Of a stretch of 64,000 nt of DNA, positions 35,257-44,249 are shown in pieces. The notes under the pieces are model-generated. The model was not told where the DNA came from. It searched no databases and saw only the letters and a program-made list of their open reading frames with translations. How positions within the stretch are numbered: the first letter of the stretch is position 1; the number at the start of each line of letters is the position of its first letter. This DNA is from Acanthopleuribacter pedis (GTDB taxonomy: Bacteria > Acidobacteriota > Holophagae > Acanthopleuribacterales > Acanthopleuribacteraceae), in the NCBI RefSeq assembly GCF_017377855.1, contig NZ_JAFREP010000003.1:372001-436000 (forward strand), written 5' to 3'. The position numbers and the translations under genes are program-made.

Positions 35257-35879
35257 CGTGAACATCTCCTCATTTCCATGTCGCATTCAAACAAAAACTC
35301 AAAGGCTTCAATGTGGCGGCGCGTTTCGTTCATGTCACGGCCCCAGGTGTAAAGCCCGTGGCCCTGAATCAGGAAGCCGTGGATGTTGGGCTGCTGTTCC
35401 AGGCGTTGGGCCAGGTCTTTGCCGAGCTGGACCATGTCCTGGGTGTTGGGGAACAGCGGGATGCGTTCGACCGTGTCGTGGGTGGTGTTGCCCTGGAACG
35501 CTTTCAGAACCTCGTAGTCTTCAAGGATGATTTCGTCCGCGTCGCCCGCCAACTTGGACAGCACCGTGGCGTTGACCGAGTGGGTGTGCAGCACCGCGCC
35601 GCATTCGGGAAAGTGCTGGTAAAGCGTGGTGTGCAACAGGGTTTCGGCCGAGGGTCTGAGCTGGGAGTCGACCGGGTCACCGTTGCGGTCGACCACCAAA
35701 ATATCCTTGCGTTGCAGCTCGCCTTTGTGGCGGCCCGAGGCGGTAAGGGCGTAGTGTTGGTCGTCCAGGCGACCGGAAAAATTGCCGCTGGTGGCCGGGA
35801 CCCAACCGCGGCTGTAGAGAAAACGACCGGCGTCGGCGATTTCGTCGGCGACGCGTTGGAATAAGGGGGTATCAATCAC
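35253..35879 (-). CDS. mtnB: Methylthioribulose-1-phosphate dehydratase
   Basis: About 208 aa. Class II aldolase-fold enzyme of methionine salvage that dehydrates methylthioribulose-1-phosphate. It opens with a typical region (AGRFLYSRGWVPATSGNFSGR), then TASGRHKGEL, the zinc ligands in AVLHTHSVNATVL and GFLIQGHGLYTWG, and ends with IEAFEFLFE. Starts at GTG 35879 with AGAGG upstream. It is the first gene of mtnB / mtnD-mtnC / DDAH-like. MtnA and MtnK are not in the window. I looked for a SAM riboswitch in the 180-base leader and saw none. Confidence 0.94.
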   Translation of the reverse strand: MIDTPLFQRVADEIADAGRFLYSRGWVPATSGNFSGRLDDQHYALTASGRHKGELQRKDILVVDRNGDPVDSQLRPSAETLLHTTLYQHFPECGAVLHTHSVNATVLSKLAGDADEIILEDYEVLKAFQGNTTHDTVERIPLFPNTQDMVQLGKDLAQRLEQQPNIHGFLIQGHGLYTWGRDMNETRRHIEAFEFLFECDMEMRRCSR

Positions 35880-36105
35880 GGGAACCTCTCGCGCGTGTTT
35901 CTTTAAATTGGAATGGGGGACTTATAAACCATAAAAAGGACGAAAACGAACCGTGGGGGAACCGACGACCTCGGTTCAAAGCACCCATCCTAACATGAGC
36001 ACGCCAACCGTGGCTCACCGGAAGTCTTGCACTGGGTTTTGACCCCATGGCTGTGCTTTAATGCGCCTATCTTGTCACAATCATTCATTAATAATGAGGT
36101 GCGCC

Positions 36106-36735
36106 ATGGCGGAAGCAGAAGGACGGTCCCAAGAACCGGAAACCAAACGTTTTGATTGGTTTTCCTTGATGATTCAAACCCTGTTGGTCATTTTCGGGGT
36201 CTTTGCCGGCTTGTGGGTGAACGACTGGCACACCAACGTGCAAAACCAAAAGGATGCACGGGAGGCGGGCAAACGGTTGAAAATGGAGGTTGAGAACAAC
36301 CTCAAACTGGTGACCGCCTCGCGGGATTACCACCGCGGTTTGTCCACCGCCTTAAAAGAGGGCGGCTTCAACCAATCCGATAAGATCCCTTCCCTACGCA
36401 TCTTCCACCGCGGCTTTATCTCACCCGCGGCGGTGAACGACAGCGTCTGGCAAACCGCTCAAACGACACAGCTTACCCGGTATATGGATTATGAGGACTT
36501 GCTTTTGTTTTCCAGCGCCTACAGCCGCCAGGCGCGTTATGTTGCCCAGGCCGATTTGGCCGGCGCGGCTTTGTACGATCAATTAATGAACAACGGGCAT
36601 CATGGCCTGTGTCGTAAATGGGCCAACCTGCTCGATATCATCCAAACTTTTGCCTATCGCGAGGAGCAATTGATCCAGGTTTACACGCGGATTCTCAAAG
36701 ATTTGAGCCGTGAACATAATTCCGGCGCGTCCTGA
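36106..36735 (+). CDS. Single-pass membrane protein, unknown function
   Basis: About 209 aa. I use the ATG at 36106 with GAGGT five bases upstream; the frame opens at 36061. Residues about 20-42 (WFSLMIQTLLVIFGVFAGLWVNDW) form one transmembrane helix with a short cytoplasmic N-terminus, followed by a charged helical domain (RLKMEVENNLKLVTASRDYHRG) and mostly helical remainder. This layout recalls the widespread small family of one-pass proteins with a helix starting FGVFxGLxxNxW, function unknown. Isolated gene. Confidence 0.7.
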   Translation: MAEAEGRSQEPETKRFDWFSLMIQTLLVIFGVFAGLWVNDWHTNVQNQKDAREAGKRLKMEVENNLKLVTASRDYHRGLSTALKEGGFNQSDKIPSLRIFHRGFISPAAVNDSVWQTAQTTQLTRYMDYEDLLLFSSAYSRQARYVAQADLAGAALYDQLMNNGHHGLCRKWANLLDIIQTFAYREEQLIQVYTRILKDLSREHNSGAS

Positions 36736-36881
36736 TTCCATGGTCACGCACCAGAAATAATCCGCATCCCATCGCGGTTGGCTGATCCGGGAAAGGATAC
36801 GGGCCTTATTGGGTTTCAGCGTTCATCCGGTGAAAAAGGTGACTTTGTCATAGGCCGGCACGAACCATTCGCCGTAGCCGT

Positions 36882-38192
36882 TTAATCGAGGGTTGCCCGG
36901 ATGAAGGCGACCAGGGCGGCGATGCCGCGTTCGATTTCGTCCGGCGTGTTGGAGCAGAAGGACAGGCGGATTTGGTTCTCGTGGCCGGGGGCCAGGGCGA
37001 AGTACGCCATCGGCACCACGATCACGCCCGCCTCGGCCGCGCAGGCCTGCAGCCAGGATTCGTCGCAGGGGAAGGGCAGTGTCATCCGCATGAAGAACCC
37101 GCCGCGCGGCTGGTTCCATTGAACCTGTTCGCGCAGCGAGTCGTGCGCGGGGATGTGTTGTGCCAACGCCGCCAGCATGCAATCGCGGTTGGTGCGGTAA
37201 AAATCGCGGGCCGGTGCAACGCGGTCGCGCAGCGCGTGGTCGCATTCGAGCAGAACCCCCGCGACCATCGCTTGGTTGAGGGGGCTGGTGTTGACACTTG
37301 TCAGACTTTTCACCATCGAGAGGTTTTGGGTGAGACACAACGCGGTTCCCGCCCGCGAGGAGACCATGGCGTCGCTGACCAGGTAGCCGATGCGCAGGGA
37401 GGGGAACAGGGTTTTGGAAAAGGTGCCCAGGTAGATGACGCGGTGTTGGCGGTCCATGGATTTGAGCGTGGGCAAGGGTTCGCCGTCGTAGCAAAACATG
37501 CCGTAGGGGTTGTCTTCCAGGATCAGCAGGTCGAGGGTCTCGCTGCAGGCGAGCAAGTCGCGACGGCGACGGTGCGTCATTTCGCTGCCGAGTGGGTTGT
37601 TGTAATCGGGAATCACGTACACCGCGCGAGGCTGTTTGCCTTGGGCGCGCAGGCGACGGGTGGTCGCCGCCAAATCGTCCAGGTCGAGCCCGTCCTCGCC
37701 GCAGCGCACCGGTGCAACCGTGATCCCGAGCAGGGCCGCCAAGCCGGTAATGCCGATGTAGGTGGGATCGGCGGTGAGCAACACGTCGTCCGGGCCGCGC
37801 AATAAGGTGATCAGCACCAGCGCCATCGCTTCCTGGCAGCCGTTGGTGACCACGATGTGTTCGGGATCGACGTGGATTTGTTCGTCCTTGGCCAGGTGCT
37901 TGGCCAGATGATGCCCGATCATGCCGTTGGTGCGGCCGTATTGACCGAGGTCCCGGTACACCGCGTCGGGCGTGCAGTTGCGCGCGGCGGCTTCGTCAGA
38001 GACAAACCGGTTGACCGCCGCCAAGGTTGCCGGTACGTCAAAAAAATCCTCGGCCGGGCGACCCGCGGAGAAACTGATCGCCTCCGGGTAGCGCAGTTTG
38101 ACTTCATTCAGGAAATTCATCACCGCCAGTTGCGGGTCGAGCAAGGCTTGGTTAAGCGCGTCGCGGTCGATCCGCGTGAGTTCGGTTTCCAT
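36882..38192 (-). CDS. PLP-dependent aminotransferase, class I/II
   Basis: About 436 aa, fold-type I. Features: ISFSAGRPAEDFF at the N-terminus, VTNGCQEAMALVLITLLRG, YVIPDYNNPLGSEMTHRRR (PDYNNPLG motif binding PLP), and the Schiff-base Lys in YLGTFSKTLFPSLRIGYLV. The C-terminal domain ends RLSFCSNTPDEIERGI. This corresponds to the LysN/2-aminoadipate and MocR-like branch without the DNA-binding domain. The amino-acid substrate is not predictable. GGGGGGAA precedes the ATG. Monocistronic. Confidence 0.88.
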   Translation of the reverse strand: METELTRIDRDALNQALLDPQLAVMNFLNEVKLRYPEAISFSAGRPAEDFFDVPATLAAVNRFVSDEAAARNCTPDAVYRDLGQYGRTNGMIGHHLAKHLAKDEQIHVDPEHIVVTNGCQEAMALVLITLLRGPDDVLLTADPTYIGITGLAALLGITVAPVRCGEDGLDLDDLAATTRRLRAQGKQPRAVYVIPDYNNPLGSEMTHRRRRDLLACSETLDLLILEDNPYGMFCYDGEPLPTLKSMDRQHRVIYLGTFSKTLFPSLRIGYLVSDAMVSSRAGTALCLTQNLSMVKSLTSVNTSPLNQAMVAGVLLECDHALRDRVAPARDFYRTNRDCMLAALAQHIPAHDSLREQVQWNQPRGGFFMRMTLPFPCDESWLQACAAEAGVIVVPMAYFALAPGHENQIRLSFCSNTPDEIERGIAALVAFIRATLD

Positions 38193-38762
38193 GGGTTCCC
38201 CCCGAGCTGAGCGATATGATTCCCGCGAATCATGGCGGTTGTTTGCTCGACTCTAGGGAGCAAAAGAAGGGGTTTCAAGTCGAAAAAAACAGAACCGAGA
38301 AGCCCGTGGCTTAAGCTTCTCAAAGCAAACAACTTGAGTGGCTTTTTTTGGCCGACTGGTGCCCTCTGGGGAATTTATAAAACTTTAGAAATAGTGGGTT
38401 TGTGCAAAAAGGGTTGGGGCGTTGGTTTTTGCCGCCGGTTCGCACCCTTTAACCGGCAGGCGACGCTGTCACGGGTGACGCTTACCCACGCCGACGGTAT
38501 GGGTTGTGTCGGATTCCGGTGACAGGTACGAATCGGGACCAACAGTCCCCATGTTTGTAGATGAACCGTTGCACGACAAGGGTTTTCACCAGTTGGTCTC
38601 CAAATTGCTCAAGCTTACCGATGTCGCTCTTGGGTCTTGTTTTGAGCCAATGGTTCCTTCGGAACCTTACAATACCTGGGCATCTTGTGAAAAGTTGGCT
38701 TGGACCGAACGCAAACCCAAGAGCGGCGCCACATCGCCACCGTCGCCCCGCGGCAAATCAAC

Positions 38763-38992
38763 CGAACCCGCATGGTTCAACCTCACGCTACCCTTAAACC
38801 TAAGAGGCGTGATAAGAGCGAGGGATTTTGGCTAATGATCTGGAGCGAAATGGCTTGGAAAAAGCGGAGGCGCACCCGGTGGGTGCGGTGAGCATTTTTA
38901 CAGGCCGTTGCAGCCCAGAGATTTAGCGAAAATCGCCGCGAGTTATCGCGCTTTTTAGGTTAAGAGGCATGGGGTTGAACCATGCGGGTTCG
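38763..38992. repeat. 20-bp inverted repeat enclosing element copy C
   Basis: CGAACCCGCATGGTTCAACC (38763-38782) is perfectly complementary to GGTTGAACCATGCGGGTTCG (38973-38992). The similarity continues imperfectly inward to the TTAA where the element sits. Without the element this would be a compact palindrome of about 70 bases, a few bases upstream of the glycosyltransferase start. Confidence 0.9.
38799..38959 (+). mobile_element. Palindromic MITE-like element, copy C
   Basis: A 161-bp element in the same orientation as copy A. Left end CCTAAGAGGCGTGATAAG, right end CGCGCTTTTTAGG, giving inverted repeats of about 38 bp that both continue to a TAA-type inner boundary. The flanks are TTAAA (38794-38798) and TTAAG (38960-38964), a target duplication with one mismatch. 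The core shares GATCTGGAGCGAAATGGCTT and the GGTGGGTGCGGTGAGC hairpin region with copies A and B but lacks about 16 bases present there. Confidence 0.88.
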
Positions 38993-39009
38993 TTGGGTAA
39001 GGAGCCTCC

Positions 39010-41208
39010 TTGAAACCGTCCACCTTTGGGTTAACCCCGTTAAAAGAGAACTTGGTACCTTGGCTAAAAGTGCTGTGGCGGTGGCCCGAGCAGCACGAAA
39101 CCCAACGGGTCGAATTCCCTTGGCCGGCCGCGCTTTGTTTGATGGCGACGGCGTTTGCCCTGCGTTTGGGTTACCTCTTCGACTACGGCGTGCTGCTTTT
39201 TCCCGACGCCGTTTACCGCTACCTGCCCGTGGGAACCCACGTCCCCGAGGTTTGGTTGGGTTCTCTTTACGACACACCCGGTTATCCACTGCTCATCGCG
39301 CTGGTTCACCACACGGTGGGCGTGATGCCGGGTTTGTTGGTGGTCCAAAACCTGTTGAGCACACTCACGGTCGGCCTTTCGCTCGACCTGGGCCTGCGCC
39401 TCGGTTTGGGTCGCTGGGCTTGGCTGCCGGCCTTGGCCCTGACACTGGGTCCCAGCCAAGTCGCCTTCGCCAACATCCCGCTGTCCGAGGTGCTGTTCCT
39501 GTTTTTCACCACCGCCTGGGCCTGCCTGTTGGTGCGCTGGCATCGGGATCGCGGCACCGTTTACTTCCTGCTGTTGGCCTTGGTTACCGCCTGTCTGATC
39601 CTGACCCGCGCCAACGGTCTGCTGTTCCTCGCGGTAGCCGCGGGTTTGGCGCTGTGGAGTGCGATTCTGTGGCGTCGGGCCATGGTTTTTGCCGTCGCCG
39701 CCGCGGCGGTCGTGCTGCCCGTGGGTGCGTGGATCGGTTTTAACGGTGCCCACCACGGTTTCTACGGCATCGCGCAAGGTTCCGGCTGGCAATTTTTGCA
39801 AGCGGTTGCGTACCACGATTTATTGGATCCGCAAACCTTGCCCGCGCCTTTTAACGAAAACTACCGCGGCCAAGCCACCCTGTACGAAATGCGCGCCCAG
39901 CATTTTCAACCGGGCGTTGCGCGCGCCGGCCTGGTGCCCTACGACGCTTTGTACGGTTCGCTGGCACGGCGCAACGTCGCGGCGCAACCCGCCGCGTACC
40001 TCGGCGCCGTGTGGGACAGCGCCTTGCTCCCGATGCGGGAAACGCGCGACATGGCGCGCGCCGTGTACCACCAGGGTTATTGGGAGCATCAATACAGGGT
40101 CACCGCGTCTTCGAAATGGCATACTTGGATGAAACCCTACCAAGCCTTGCCGCGCCGTTCGTTTTTTGATGGGCTGCAACCGTTTTCGCTGTCGTGGGCC
40201 TATCCACTGTTGTTGCTGATCAGCGCGCTGGTCTGCGTGAATCGAATCCTTCGCCAGGATCTGTTTTTTGCCATTTTGTGCGCGATCCCCGTGGGCCAAC
40301 ACCTGTTGTTGTCGTTCTTGCTCAACCCCATCGACCGTTACTTTTTCCCCATGGAACCCTTGCTCCTCGTCGCGGGCGTTTGCGCGCTGCGCGGTTGCGC
40401 CCCGGTTTGGGCCAAGCTGCAGGCGCCGCGTTGGTTGTTTCGGTTCGGGACCCACAAAAAACGCGCTGCCGAAACGGTTTTTACCCAACCGGAAGCCGTC
40501 CCCGTTGCCAAAAGTGGCGCCAAGAAATTGGTGATTGTCCCCGCCTACAACGAGGCGCCGAACCTAATTAACCTGGTCACGCGCCTGTCGCAATTGCGCG
40601 GCTGGGATTACGTCATCATTAACGATGGTTCGAGCGACGATTCGGCCTATGTGCTCGAGCAGCTCCAGGTGCCCCACCTCAACTTGCCCGTCAACCTCGG
40701 CATCGGCGGGGCGATGCAAACCGGTTACCGCTACGCGCTGCTGAAGGGTTACGATTACGCCATCCAAATCGACGGCGACGGCCAGCACGATCCTCTGCAA
40801 ATCAACGACCTTTACGCGCACCACCATTTAGGGGATTGCATCATCGGGAGCCGCTTCATCCTGCGCGAGGGCTACCAAAGTTCATTCGCGCGGCTGATCG
40901 GTATTCGTATGATTTCGGCCGTGCTCCAATGGACCGGCGGCAAGCGCATCCACGACCCGACCTCGGGGATGCGGTTGGTGAACCGCCGCGTGATTCGCCT
41001 GTTCGCCGAATACTATCCCCACGATTTCCCCGAACCGGAATCGGCCGCGATGCTGCTGCGCGCCGGCCTGCGGGTGGCGGAGGTTCCGGTGCAAATGCGG
41101 GCCAGGGGTGAGGGCGAAAGTTCGATTCGCGGGCTTAAGTCCTTGGCGTACATGGTGCAGGTCCTGCCCAAAATCGTTTTATCCAGTTGGTTCCAGAGGT
41201 ATGTATGA
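39010..41208 (+). CDS. Fused membrane GT-C-type glycosyltransferase and GT2 glycosyltransferase
   Basis: About 732 aa, TTG start with AAGGAG five bases upstream. Residues about 40-480 are a polytopic membrane domain of the PMT/ArnT type (GT39/GT83-like): acidic FPDAVYRYLPVGTHV in the first periplasmic loop, then many hydrophobic helices and a FLLNPIDRYFFPMEPLL helix. From about residue 505 there is a soluble GT2 domain of the dolichol-phosphate-mannose-synthase type: VIVPAYNEAPNLINLV, the metal motif DGDGQHDP, and SGMRLVNRRVIRLF. A plausible pairing is that the GT2 part makes a polyprenyl-phosphate sugar that the GT-C part transfers across the membrane. The next gene encodes DUF2304, a usual companion of such GT2 genes. 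Confidence 0.88.
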   Translation: MKPSTFGLTPLKENLVPWLKVLWRWPEQHETQRVEFPWPAALCLMATAFALRLGYLFDYGVLLFPDAVYRYLPVGTHVPEVWLGSLYDTPGYPLLIALVHHTVGVMPGLLVVQNLLSTLTVGLSLDLGLRLGLGRWAWLPALALTLGPSQVAFANIPLSEVLFLFFTTAWACLLVRWHRDRGTVYFLLLALVTACLILTRANGLLFLAVAAGLALWSAILWRRAMVFAVAAAAVVLPVGAWIGFNGAHHGFYGIAQGSGWQFLQAVAYHDLLDPQTLPAPFNENYRGQATLYEMRAQHFQPGVARAGLVPYDALYGSLARRNVAAQPAAYLGAVWDSALLPMRETRDMARAVYHQGYWEHQYRVTASSKWHTWMKPYQALPRRSFFDGLQPFSLSWAYPLLLLISALVCVNRILRQDLFFAILCAIPVGQHLLLSFLLNPIDRYFFPMEPLLLVAGVCALRGCAPVWAKLQAPRWLFRFGTHKKRAAETVFTQPEAVPVAKSGAKKLVIVPAYNEAPNLINLVTRLSQLRGWDYVIINDGSSDDSAYVLEQLQVPHLNLPVNLGIGGAMQTGYRYALLKGYDYAIQIDGDGQHDPLQINDLYAHHHLGDCIIGSRFILREGYQSSFARLIGIRMISAVLQWTGGKRIHDPTSGMRLVNRRVIRLFAEYYPHDFPEPESAAMLLRAGLRVAEVPVQMRARGEGESSIRGLKSLAYMVQVLPKIVLSSWFQRYV

Positions 41209-41576
41209 TGACGATCCCAACCATCATTCCCGCGCTCACAATCACCTTCCTGGCCGTGTTCTTTTGGCTGCTACGCCGCACGGTCAAACGCAACTTACTC
41301 AACCAAAACTCGCTGTTAATGTGGTTCGGGGTCTGTTTGTTCCTGCTGGGGATGGCCGTTCTCCCCAGCGAGGTCATCGCAGTGAGCAAGCGTTTGGGTT
41401 TCGAAACCGCGGCCAACGCGTTGTTTTTCTTGGCCATCGGGTTTTTGATGTTCCTCAACCTGCTGCAATCCCTGGAGATCAGCCGCTTAAACGGCATGCT
41501 GGTGCGTCTGGTGCAACACGTCGCCATGGAAGAAGGCCGCCCCACCCAAGATCCAAAACCCGCCGGCCCGGAATAA
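41205..41576 (+). CDS. DUF2304 family membrane protein
   Basis: About 123 aa. The ATG at 41205 overlaps the upstream stop (ATGA). Three hydrophobic helices: IIPALTITFLAVFFWLL, LLMWFGVCLFLLGMAVL and ALFFLAIGFLMFLNLL, followed by a helix ISRLNGMLVRLVQHVAMEE. This is the DUF2304 layout; such genes regularly follow DPM1-like GT2 genes and are thought to help their membrane anchoring. Probably acts with the fused glycosyltransferase just upstream. Confidence 0.82.
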   Translation: MMTIPTIIPALTITFLAVFFWLLRRTVKRNLLNQNSLLMWFGVCLFLLGMAVLPSEVIAVSKRLGFETAANALFFLAIGFLMFLNLLQSLEISRLNGMLVRLVQHVAMEEGRPTQDPKPAGPE

Positions 41577-41746
41577 GCGGGAAGGATTGAACCGTGGGGG
41601 CACGTAAACACGAATTCGGTCGCTTTGCCATGCCGCGCATGGACGGCGCTGTCGTTTTAAACCCTGTTTTTGAAATGGGTGGTGATCGGTAAACCGGTCC
41701 TTCCAACGTAAACCGCTGGATCAGGGCACCCGGTGCGAAACACGGC

Positions 41747-43066
41747 CTAAGTTGGGGTGAGGTCCGGGTCGGCCATTGTCGGGCGGGGCGCCGCCGCGTT
41801 GTGTTGGGTGTGGTGGGTGTAAAAGGTTTCGATGGCGGTGACGGCCGCCGCCGGTCCGTCTTCTCGGCGTAGGTGGTCGGCCAGGGTTGCCGCGCCGGCG
41901 CGCATCGCGGCGGCGTTTCCGAGCAGGTGGCGGATGCGTTCGGTGAGCTGGGATTGGCTGAGTTTCTGTCTGGCGAGGAGCGGTGGGCCGAGGTTGCGGC
42001 GTGCCACCATGTCGCCCCAATAGAATTGGTCGAGGCTATGGGCGATCACGATTTGCGGGACACCCGCCTTGGCCGCCGCCGCGGTGGTGCCCGCGCCGCC
42101 GTGGTGCATCACGAAGGCCGCGTGAGGGAACAGGTGCTCGTGGGGGATGTAGTCCGCGCACATGATGTTGGGATCATCGCCCGCGACCAGCCGGCCCCAG
42201 CCGCGCTGGATAACCATGCGTTGGTTGGTTTCCCGCAGCGCTTCGATAACCATTTCGGCGGTGGTTTTGCCGTCCGCGCTGTTCCCGCCCATGGAGCCGA
42301 AACCGATCACCGCCGGCGCCGGACCCGACGCCAAGAAACGGCGCAGTTCATCGCTCAATTCGTAGTCTGGTTCGCTCAGGGACCATGGCCCGGTTGCCAC
42401 CGTTGCCGGCGGCATGTTTTTGGGCAAGATCGCCAGGTGGGGTGAGGTGGCCAGCAGGTTGAGGTGCGGTGACATCGAGAAAAAACCCAAATCCTTGCGT
42501 TTCGAGCCAACCTTGCGGCCGAACCGGTTGATGCCGCGGAATAGGGTTTTGCCCATCATCCAAATCAGGAAGCGCCAGGTCATTTTGTTGAGTGGGGCGC
42601 CCAAGTTGGCCGTGCGTAAACCACGCGGGACAAAACCTTCGTTGGGCATGCCGAAAGGGCCGGGGATGCCCTGGACCCAGGGCACCTTCGCCAGCTCCGC
42701 CGCGATTTGGGCGGCCCAGTCGACCTGGTGGCAGATCACCAGATCGCATTGCTTGATGATGGCCAGACAGGCTTCAAACCGTTGTTCGATGTCGCGGAGG
42801 AAGAGCCGGTCGATGGATGACTCGGCTTTGTCGTTGAGGTTCTTGTCCTTCACGTCGTCGTAGATTTGGGTGAAAAAGTCCGCTTCGATGTCGGGCGGGA
42901 TCGGGGTGAAGGGAATCCCGACCCGGGTCACTTTTTCGCGGTAGCATGCGTAGGTACAAAATTGGACGGCGTGGCCGGCCGCTTGGATTTGCTTGGCGAG
43001 GGGCAGGTACATGTGGATATCGCCCATGGTACCCAGCGTAAACAGTGCCGTTTTTAACGGTTGCAT
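41747..43066 (-). CDS. GT1-family glycosyltransferase (natural-product/macrolide type)
   Basis: About 439 aa. The start at 43066 is set by GGGAG nine bases upstream and by the canonical opening KTALFTLGTMGDIHMYLPLA; the open frame extends far upstream but that part overlaps the acyltransferase gene and is Pro/Arg-rich shadow. Two Rossmann domains: the acceptor-binding N-half and, in the C-half, the nucleotide-sugar signature VMHHGGAGTTAAAAKAGVPQ followed by HSLDQFYWGD. This matches the UGT/MGT group that glycosylates polyketides, sterols and lipids. It lies directly downstream of the trans-acting AT gene (40-base gap) and beside the PKS, so product glycosylation is the likely role. Confidence 0.9.
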   Translation of the reverse strand: MQPLKTALFTLGTMGDIHMYLPLAKQIQAAGHAVQFCTYACYREKVTRVGIPFTPIPPDIEADFFTQIYDDVKDKNLNDKAESSIDRLFLRDIEQRFEACLAIIKQCDLVICHQVDWAAQIAAELAKVPWVQGIPGPFGMPNEGFVPRGLRTANLGAPLNKMTWRFLIWMMGKTLFRGINRFGRKVGSKRKDLGFFSMSPHLNLLATSPHLAILPKNMPPATVATGPWSLSEPDYELSDELRRFLASGPAPAVIGFGSMGGNSADGKTTAEMVIEALRETNQRMVIQRGWGRLVAGDDPNIMCADYIPHEHLFPHAAFVMHHGGAGTTAAAAKAGVPQIVIAHSLDQFYWGDMVARRNLGPPLLARQKLSQSQLTERIRHLLGNAAAMRAGAATLADHLRREDGPAAAVTAIETFYTHHTQHNAAAPRPTMADPDLTPT

Positions 43067-43106
43067 CGATTCATACTCCCGGCTTTTTCGACCCGGCCTG
43101 GTTGAT

Positions 43107-44249
43107 TTAGGGACAGGCTTGGATTTCGTCCAAATCAAAGTAACCGTTGTAGCCCTTGAGGTAGACCGCGGCGCGGTGTCCGAACAGGACGACGGCTTCG
43201 GTGCGGGTTTCCAGTGGTTGGTCTTTGATGATGTCGGAAATGACGCGGGTCCCCAAACCGTGGCGCCGGTTCCAGTTGTTGACCTTTTCCTGGGCGCTTT
43301 GCGGTGGGGTTGCCTCGGACGTTGTTTGGACCGCAATCGGTTCGGGCGGCGGCGTTTCGATCCGCGTCGCGGTGGCTTGGACGGGTGGGGCCGTGGCGGC
43401 GGGGGGTGGTTCGGCCGCGCGAATTTTGGCCAGAATCTTGGTGAGCACGTTGCCGTGGCCCACTTCCTCAAATTCGGGTTCGCCTTGTTGCATTAAATAA
43501 CGCATGCTTTCGTACCAGCGAACCGAACCTGTCAGTTGTTGCGAGAGGTTGTCGATCAGGTCCTCGTCCCGGTAGGGCAACGCCGAGACATTGGCAATCA
43601 CCGGGATGTGCAACGGCTGGAAGGTGAATTGTTGCAGGAATTCGGCGAAGGCGTCGCGGATCGGTTGCATCAGGCGCGAGTGGAAGGCGGCGCTGGTGTT
43701 GAGCAGCACGTATTTCATGTCGCCTTGTTGGAAGAGCGGTTGTGCCCGTTCAATTTGTTCGGTCGCGCCGGAGATCACGATTTGGGACGGGCTGTTGAAG
43801 TTGGCGAGATCGATTTGGTCGAGGCCGTTGTCCCGCAAGATTTGTTCAATCGTTTCCTGGGAGGCGTTGATCACCGCCGCCATCTTGCCGTTCGTGGTTT
43901 GGCTCATCAACTGACCGCGTTTCTGGACGAGGCGGACACCGGTTTCAAAATCAAAGGCGCCGGCCGCGAACAAGGCGTTAAATTCGCCGAGGCTGTGGCC
44001 CAACACATAGTCGGGTTTGGGTCCTTGCGCGGTGCGTTTCAAATAGTCGAGGGCGCCGACGACAAAAAGCGCGGGTTGGGTGAACTGGGTTTCCTTGAGG
44101 GTGCGTTCGGCATCCTCGGTGCAGAGCGCTTTGATGGAATAACCCAAAATCGCGTCGGCTTGGGCGGTTAACTCGGGAAAGGCGTCGAACAGATCGGCAC
44201 CCATGCCGCGCGCTTGGGCGCCTTGGCCGGGGAACATCATCGTTTTCAT
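43107..44249 (-). CDS. Free-standing acyltransferase for trans-AT polyketide synthase
   Basis: About 380 aa. The start at 44249 has GGAGGT four bases upstream. Residues about 1-285 are a FabD/AT fold: FPGQGAQARGMG, the nucleophile Ser86 in YVLGHSLGEF, the Gln-rich TQPALFVVGA strand, His in SAAFHSRLM and a final GHGNVLTKIL. A Pro/Ala-rich linker (about 290-325) and a roughly 50-residue C-terminal tail (HGLGTRVISDIIKD, then AVYLKGYNGYFDLDEI) follow; the tail resembles the extension found on discrete ATs of trans-AT clusters. Since the neighbouring PKS has no AT domain, this enzyme presumably loads malonyl units onto its ACPs. Confidence 0.92.
   Translation of the reverse strand: MKTMMFPGQGAQARGMGADLFDAFPELTAQADAILGYSIKALCTEDAERTLKETQFTQPALFVVGALDYLKRTAQGPKPDYVLGHSLGEFNALFAAGAFDFETGVRLVQKRGQLMSQTTNGKMAAVINASQETIEQILRDNGLDQIDLANFNSPSQIVISGATEQIERAQPLFQQGDMKYVLLNTSAAFHSRLMQPIRDAFAEFLQQFTFQPLHIPVIANVSALPYRDEDLIDNLSQQLTGSVRWYESMRYLMQQGEPEFEEVGHGNVLTKILAKIRAAEPPPAATAPPVQATATRIETPPPEPIAVQTTSEATPPQSAQEKVNNWNRRHGLGTRVISDIIKDQPLETRTEAVVLFGHRAAVYLKGYNGYFDLDEIQACP

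Larger units (their letters stand above)
38193..39009. other. Intergenic region with nested palindromes
   Basis: Holds element copy C (38799-38959) inside a 20-bp inverted repeat (see separate entries). The frame 38506-38835 has no ribosome site and runs into the element, so I do not call it. The AT-rich 38330-38400 stretch could contain promoters. The AAGGAG at its right end serves the next gene. Confidence 0.5.

Noticed and set aside
35880..36060. SAM riboswitch ahead of the methionine-salvage operon
   Set aside because: The leader lacks the conserved SAM-I/SAM-II core sequences and pairing; only an AT-rich promoter-like stretch is visible.
38506..38835. 109-codon plus-strand frame
   Set aside because: No ribosome site, and its 3' part is the arm of an inverted repeat and the mobile element.
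43067..43471. N-terminal extension of the GT1 glycosyltransferase
   Set aside because: It overlaps the acyltransferase gene and is Pro/Arg-rich; the true start is fixed by GGGAG and the conserved N-terminal strand.
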